Source of the DNA: Thermoanaerobaculia bacterium
GTDB taxonomy: Bacteria; Acidobacteriota; Thermoanaerobaculia; Gp7-AA8
Reading direction: 5' to 3'
Assembly (NCBI GenBank): GCA_017883215.1
Contig: JADGOA010000178.1
Span: 1 to 7,768, forward strand
Length of the DNA: 7,768 nt
Below the pieces are notes generated by a model, which was not told the origin of the DNA, made no database searches, and saw only the letters and a list, made by a program, of their open reading frames with translations. Position 1 is the first letter of the stretch. Every line of letters starts with the position of its first letter. Below are positions 5,191 to 7,768 of the stretch, in pieces. A program made the position numbers and the translations under genes.

Positions 5191-6404
5191 AGCGGACCGT
5201 GGGCGCGATGGCCTCGCTTCTCGTGGTGGCCGTGGTGGCCGTGGCGGCCCTCCGTCGAGGGCCCGCTCACGACGTACCGACATTCACCGTGCACGCCGCG
5301 GCCTTCAACCGGCACGTCACCGCGGAAGGGAATCTGAAGGCGGTCAAGGCGACGCCGCTCTCGGCTCCTACGGAGGCGCCTTCGGCTCTGAAGATCGCCT
5401 GGATCGCCGACGACGGTACGTTGTTGAAGAAGAACGATGTGGTCGTCCGATTCGATCCCACCGACTTCGAGCGCGACCTCACCCGCGGCAACGAAGACCA
5501 CGCCATGGCCTCGAACAACCTCGACCGGTCGTCGCATCAGGCCGGTGCCACTCGCAACAACCTGCGCCGCGACGCCCGTCAGGCCGAGGCCGAGCTCGAG
5601 ATGTCGCGACGGTTCAACTTCGATGACGCGGAAGTTTTTTCGCGTTACCAGCGCGTGGAAGCAGAGGTCGACCAGAAGCTCGCCGGCGAGCGGAAGGCGC
5701 ACGCGGAGCGAATTCTCGGCGTACGTGAAAACCTGACACAGACCGAGCGCGAGCTCTTGAGCATCGAAGATCGCAAGGCCGCTCTCCGGATCCGCAATGC
5801 CCAGCAGGGACTGAGCTCGCTCGAGATTCGCGCGCCTTACGACGGCATCCTCGTCCTGCAGCGCGATTGGCGCGGCGACGTTCCGCGCGTCGGCTCCAAT
5901 GTCTGGCAGGGCATGCGCCTGGGCGAGATTCCCGAGCTGCAGTCGATGCAGGCGGAGGTGTTCGTCCTGGAAGCGGATGCGGCCGGCATCGCCGTCGGCA
6001 AGGCGGCCACGATCGCACTGGAGTCCAATCCGCTGATCGCTTACCCCGGCAGGATCACGCAAATCGACAAGCTCGCCCGTCCCCGTTTTCGGGGGGTGCC
6101 GGTGCAGTATTTCGGAGTGACCCTGTCGCTGGACCGCACCGATACGCGCGTGATGAAACCGGGCGCGCGCGTCACCGCGACGCTGCAGATCGAGAACCGG
6201 GCCCGCGCATTCGCCGTCCCACGGCAGGCTCTTTTCGAGAAGGAAGGCAAGCGGCTCGTCTATCGAAAGCACGGCGACAGATTCGACGCGGTGCCGGTGC
6301 AGATTGCCAGCTCGTCGGCGGGACGAGTCGTCGTCACCAGCGGGCTGGCCGAAAGTGACGAGCTGGCGCTCGTCGATCCGAACGAGAACAACAGGAATGA
6401 GTGA
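5187..6404 (+). CDS. HlyD/MacA-family adaptor with N-terminal hydrophobic segment (adaptor C)
   Basis: This 405-residue third paralogue starts at GTG 5187, with a G-rich ribosome site (GGGGGG, 5176-5181) five bases upstream. The GTG overlaps the stop of adaptor B. Residues 1-21 (MKRTVGAMASLLVVAVVAVA) form a signal anchor or a cleavable signal peptide. The first lipoyl half lies around 47-90 (IADDGTLLKKNDVVVRFD). The charged helical hairpin of about 92-208 has its tip near FNFDDAEVFS (143-152). The second lipoyl half is EIRAPYDGILVL (213-224), followed by IPEL (248-251), VG (270-271) and MKPG (323-326). No cysteine is present. Spacing between these landmarks is the same or within a residue of adaptors A and B, showing all three come from one ancestor. 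The tip sequence differs most, so it may contact the outer-membrane channel differently (inference). Confidence 0.87.
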   Translation: MKRTVGAMASLLVVAVVAVAALRRGPAHDVPTFTVHAAAFNRHVTAEGNLKAVKATPLSAPTEAPSALKIAWIADDGTLLKKNDVVVRFDPTDFERDLTRGNEDHAMASNNLDRSSHQAGATRNNLRRDARQAEAELEMSRRFNFDDAEVFSRYQRVEAEVDQKLAGERKAHAERILGVRENLTQTERELLSIEDRKAALRIRNAQQGLSSLEIRAPYDGILVLQRDWRGDVPRVGSNVWQGMRLGEIPELQSMQAEVFVLEADAAGIAVGKAATIALESNPLIAYPGRITQIDKLARPRFRGVPVQYFGVTLSLDRTDTRVMKPGARVTATLQIENRARAFAVPRQALFEKEGKRLVYRKHGDRFDAVPVQIASSSAGRVVVTSGLAESDELALVDPNENNRNE

Positions 6405-7678
6405 CGCTGCAGCCTCCCTGCAGCGCCGGCGATGACCACATGCGCGATATCGAGACCTTGACGACGGCACTGGCGAACCTCGCCACACACAAGCTGCGCA
6501 CGGCGTTGACGATGCTCGGGATGATCTTCGGCGTGGGGGCCGTCATCGCCATGCTGTCGATCGGTGCGGGAGGCGAGAGGAAGGCTCTGGAGGCCATTGG
6601 CCGGCTGGGCCTGCGCAACGTGATCGTCCGCGCGAAGGTCGTCAGGCCGGAAGAACGGCAGGAGCTGCGAAAGAAATCGCTCGGCGTGTCGCTGCGCGAC
6701 GCCGAGGCCATCGTCGAAGCGGTGCCCGACATCGAGCGTGTGCTGCCTCGCGTGGAGGTGAAGGCGTACAAGATCATCGCGCCGGGCGCGAAAACGAAAG
6801 GAAAAGTCTTCGGCGTGTCGTCGCAATACACGCGGATCGCCTCCGTCCATCTCGGCGACGGCCGATTCTTCGACGCCCGCGACGAGCGCGAGCACGCCCA
6901 GGTGGCGGTGATCGGCCCGGAAGTGCGGCGGAACCTGTTTGGCTACGGACCGGCCGTCGGAAAGCTCTTGAAGGTCAACGACGTCTGGCTCGAAGTGATC
7001 GGCATTCTGGCCGGCGACCCTGCCGGCTCTGCAGCGACGAGCGACGGCGTGCCTGTGGGATCGGCATCGCAGGAGATCTGGATACCGGTGTCGACGGCCA
7101 TGCGCAAGTTCGAGCGCGATCCGCTCGACGCTCCAGTCGACGAGCTGATGGTCACGGTCAAAGAAGGCGTTTCCACCCGGCGGACTGCGGAGCTCATCAA
7201 GCCGTTGCTGGATCGTCTGCACGGCGGCGCCGACGATTACGAGATCGTCGTTCCGGAGGCGCTCCTCGAACAGAGCCGTCAAACACAAAGGATCTTCAAC
7301 ATCGTGATGGGATCGATCGCCGGCATTTCGCTGCTTGTGGGCGGCATCGGCATCATGAACATCATGCTGGCGTCGGTGCTGGAGCGGACGCGCGAGATCG
7401 GCGTCCGCCGCGCCATCGGAGCCCGCAAGCGCGACATCCGCGCGCAGTTCGTCATCGAATCGTTCGCCATCAGCATCATCGGCGGAATGTGCGGGATCGT
7501 CATCGGTATCGTGCTGGCGCGGCTCGTCGCCGCGTACGCGGGATGGCCCACCGTGATCACGATCTGGTCGCTGCTGCTCTCGACCGGCGTGTCGATTACC
7601 GTCGGCCTGGTCTCCGGCATCTATCCCGCCGCCCGCGCCGCCGAGCTGAATCCGATCGAAGCGCTGCGGTACGAGTAG
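6401..7678 (+). CDS. MacB/FtsX-family ABC transporter permease, no fused ATPase
   Basis: This 425-residue inner-membrane protein has the MacB layout without the nucleotide-binding domain. The N-terminal amphipathic stretch ALANLATHKLRTALTMLG (23-40) leads into TM1 (37-55). A large periplasmic domain follows (about 60-295). TM2 is 301-323, TM3 about 353-377 and TM4 about 388-408. Family signatures are GGIGIMNIMLASVLERTREI (314-333) with GVRRAIGARKRDI after it, and the C-terminal YPAARAAELNPIEALRYE. MacB permeases form dimers and work as mechanotransmission devices driven by a cytosolic ATPase and coupled to an adaptor ring. GTG 6401 overlaps the adaptor C stop and has AGGA four bases upstream. 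ATG 6440 gives an N-terminus more typical of the family (MRDIETL) and is a real alternative. No ATPase gene follows within the window; a terminator-like hairpin lies about 60 bases after the stop. Confidence 0.92.
   Translation: MTLQPPCSAGDDHMRDIETLTTALANLATHKLRTALTMLGMIFGVGAVIAMLSIGAGGERKALEAIGRLGLRNVIVRAKVVRPEERQELRKKSLGVSLRDAEAIVEAVPDIERVLPRVEVKAYKIIAPGAKTKGKVFGVSSQYTRIASVHLGDGRFFDARDEREHAQVAVIGPEVRRNLFGYGPAVGKLLKVNDVWLEVIGILAGDPAGSAATSDGVPVGSASQEIWIPVSTAMRKFERDPLDAPVDELMVTVKEGVSTRRTAELIKPLLDRLHGGADDYEIVVPEALLEQSRQTQRIFNIVMGSIAGISLLVGGIGIMNIMLASVLERTREIGVRRAIGARKRDIRAQFVIESFAISIIGGMCGIVIGIVLARLVAAYAGWPTVITIWSLLLSTGVSITVGLVSGIYPAARAAELNPIEALRYE
6405..6425 (+). other. Hairpin between the two candidate permease starts
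   Basis: CGCTGCAG-CCTCC-CTGCAGCG is a perfect 8-bp stem with a five-base loop. It lies directly after the GTG at 6401 and 15 bases before the ATG at 6440. The loop CCTCC equals the anti-Shine-Dalgarno core and could pair with purine-rich ribosome sites. It could tune permease translation relative to the adaptors. If translation starts at 6401 the hairpin encodes the non-conserved residues 2-9. Confidence 0.55.
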
Positions 7679-7748
7679 GCAGACCGCGGACCGCAGACCG
7701 CAGACCGCAGACCGCGGACCGGAGACGGCGGACCGGAGACGGCGGACC
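7679..7748 (+). repeat. Ten tandem heptamers, GCRGACC-type
   Basis: Immediately after the permease stop codon, ten 7-base units follow without interruption: four GCAGACC, four GCGGACC and two GGAGACG. The last five units alternate GCGGACC and GGAGACG. On the minus strand the array reads through as a repetitive LRSAVCG-type peptide, which I regard as non-coding. The units are too short and unspaced for CRISPR. It is either a slippage-prone microsatellite or a lineage-specific intergenic repeat. Confidence 0.85.
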
Positions 7749-7759
7749 ACGCCGTCTTT
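7737..7759 (+). terminator. Terminator-like hairpin after the exporter operon
   Basis: AGACGGCG-GACCA-CGCCGTCT forms an 8-bp GC-rich stem with a five-base loop (7737-7757). The final T of the stem and the next two bases make a short TTT. The T-run is short for a strong intrinsic terminator. Its left arm is made from the last heptamers of the array, so the repeat may have supplied the hairpin. It may be bidirectional, depending on what lies to the right. Confidence 0.4.
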
Positions 7760-7768
7760 CGCATCTCG

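Noticed and set aside
3778..5283. Minus-strand ORF of 501 codons across adaptors A-C
   Set aside because: It spans gene junctions on the opposite strand, has shadow-frame composition (PPRPPRPPREARPSRPR) and no domain signal.
6397..6435. Short peptide ORF from ATG 6397 (MSDAAASLQRRR) overlapping the permease start
   Set aside because: It has only 12 codons, no separate ribosome site and overlaps the coupled permease GTG. Nothing supports it as a real leader peptide.
5043..6488. Minus-strand ORF of 481 codons opposite adaptor C
   Set aside because: It is antisense to a clear HlyD-family protein. Its Leu/Arg/Asp/His-rich composition is typical of a reverse-frame shadow.
7679..7748. CRISPR array
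   Set aside because: Units are 7 bases and directly adjacent, with no spacers.
6260..7750. Minus-strand ORF of 496 codons starting in the heptamer array (SAVCGLRSAV-type N-terminus)
   Set aside because: The repetitive start is a translation of the tandem heptamers, and the remainder is antisense to the permease.

Overview
The window is GC-rich, gene-dense bacterial chromosome. It looks like a Gram-negative with an envelope-spanning export system: there are three periplasmic adaptor proteins and a MacB-type permease. GC-rich codons, an ergothioneine methyltransferase, a YdeI-family protein and short intergenic tandem and palindromic repeats would fit an Acidobacteriota-like or related soil or environmental lineage. 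That placement is inference; no rRNA or marker gene is present.

Layout. The left part reads on the minus strand. It holds the first 27 codons of a YdeI/OmdA-family protein (1-82), a 181-base gap with three related hairpin palindromes (127-233), a GT39/ArnT-like integral membrane glycosyltransferase (264-1547), and EgtD, the histidine N-alpha-trimethyltransferase of ergothioneine synthesis (1647-2636). A 143-base divergent promoter region (2637-2779) separates these from a plus-strand operon of four genes: three consecutive paralogous HlyD/MacA-like adaptors (2780-3946, 3943-5190, 5187-6404) and a MacB/FtsX-type ABC permease (6401-7678). The window ends in ten tandem heptamers and a terminator-like hairpin (7679-7759).

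How the genes work together. The four plus-strand genes are joined by three identical four-base GTGA overlaps, each with a GTG start, so they are probably translationally coupled and made as one complex. The first adaptor has a lipobox; the second and third have N-terminal hydrophobic anchors. The permease has the four-helix MacB topology but no fused ATPase, and no ATPase or outer-membrane channel gene is in view. The likely machine is a MacAB-TolC-like tripartite pump or exporter with a three-paralogue, possibly hetero-oligomeric, adaptor ring and an ATPase encoded elsewhere. Substrate unknown.

The most notable non-coding signal is a contrast in start signals. The genes that begin transcription units have a TANAAT box 7-9 bases before an ATG and no Shine-Dalgarno sequence, which suggests leaderless mRNAs. 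The internal operon genes have GTG starts with purine-rich ribosome sites.
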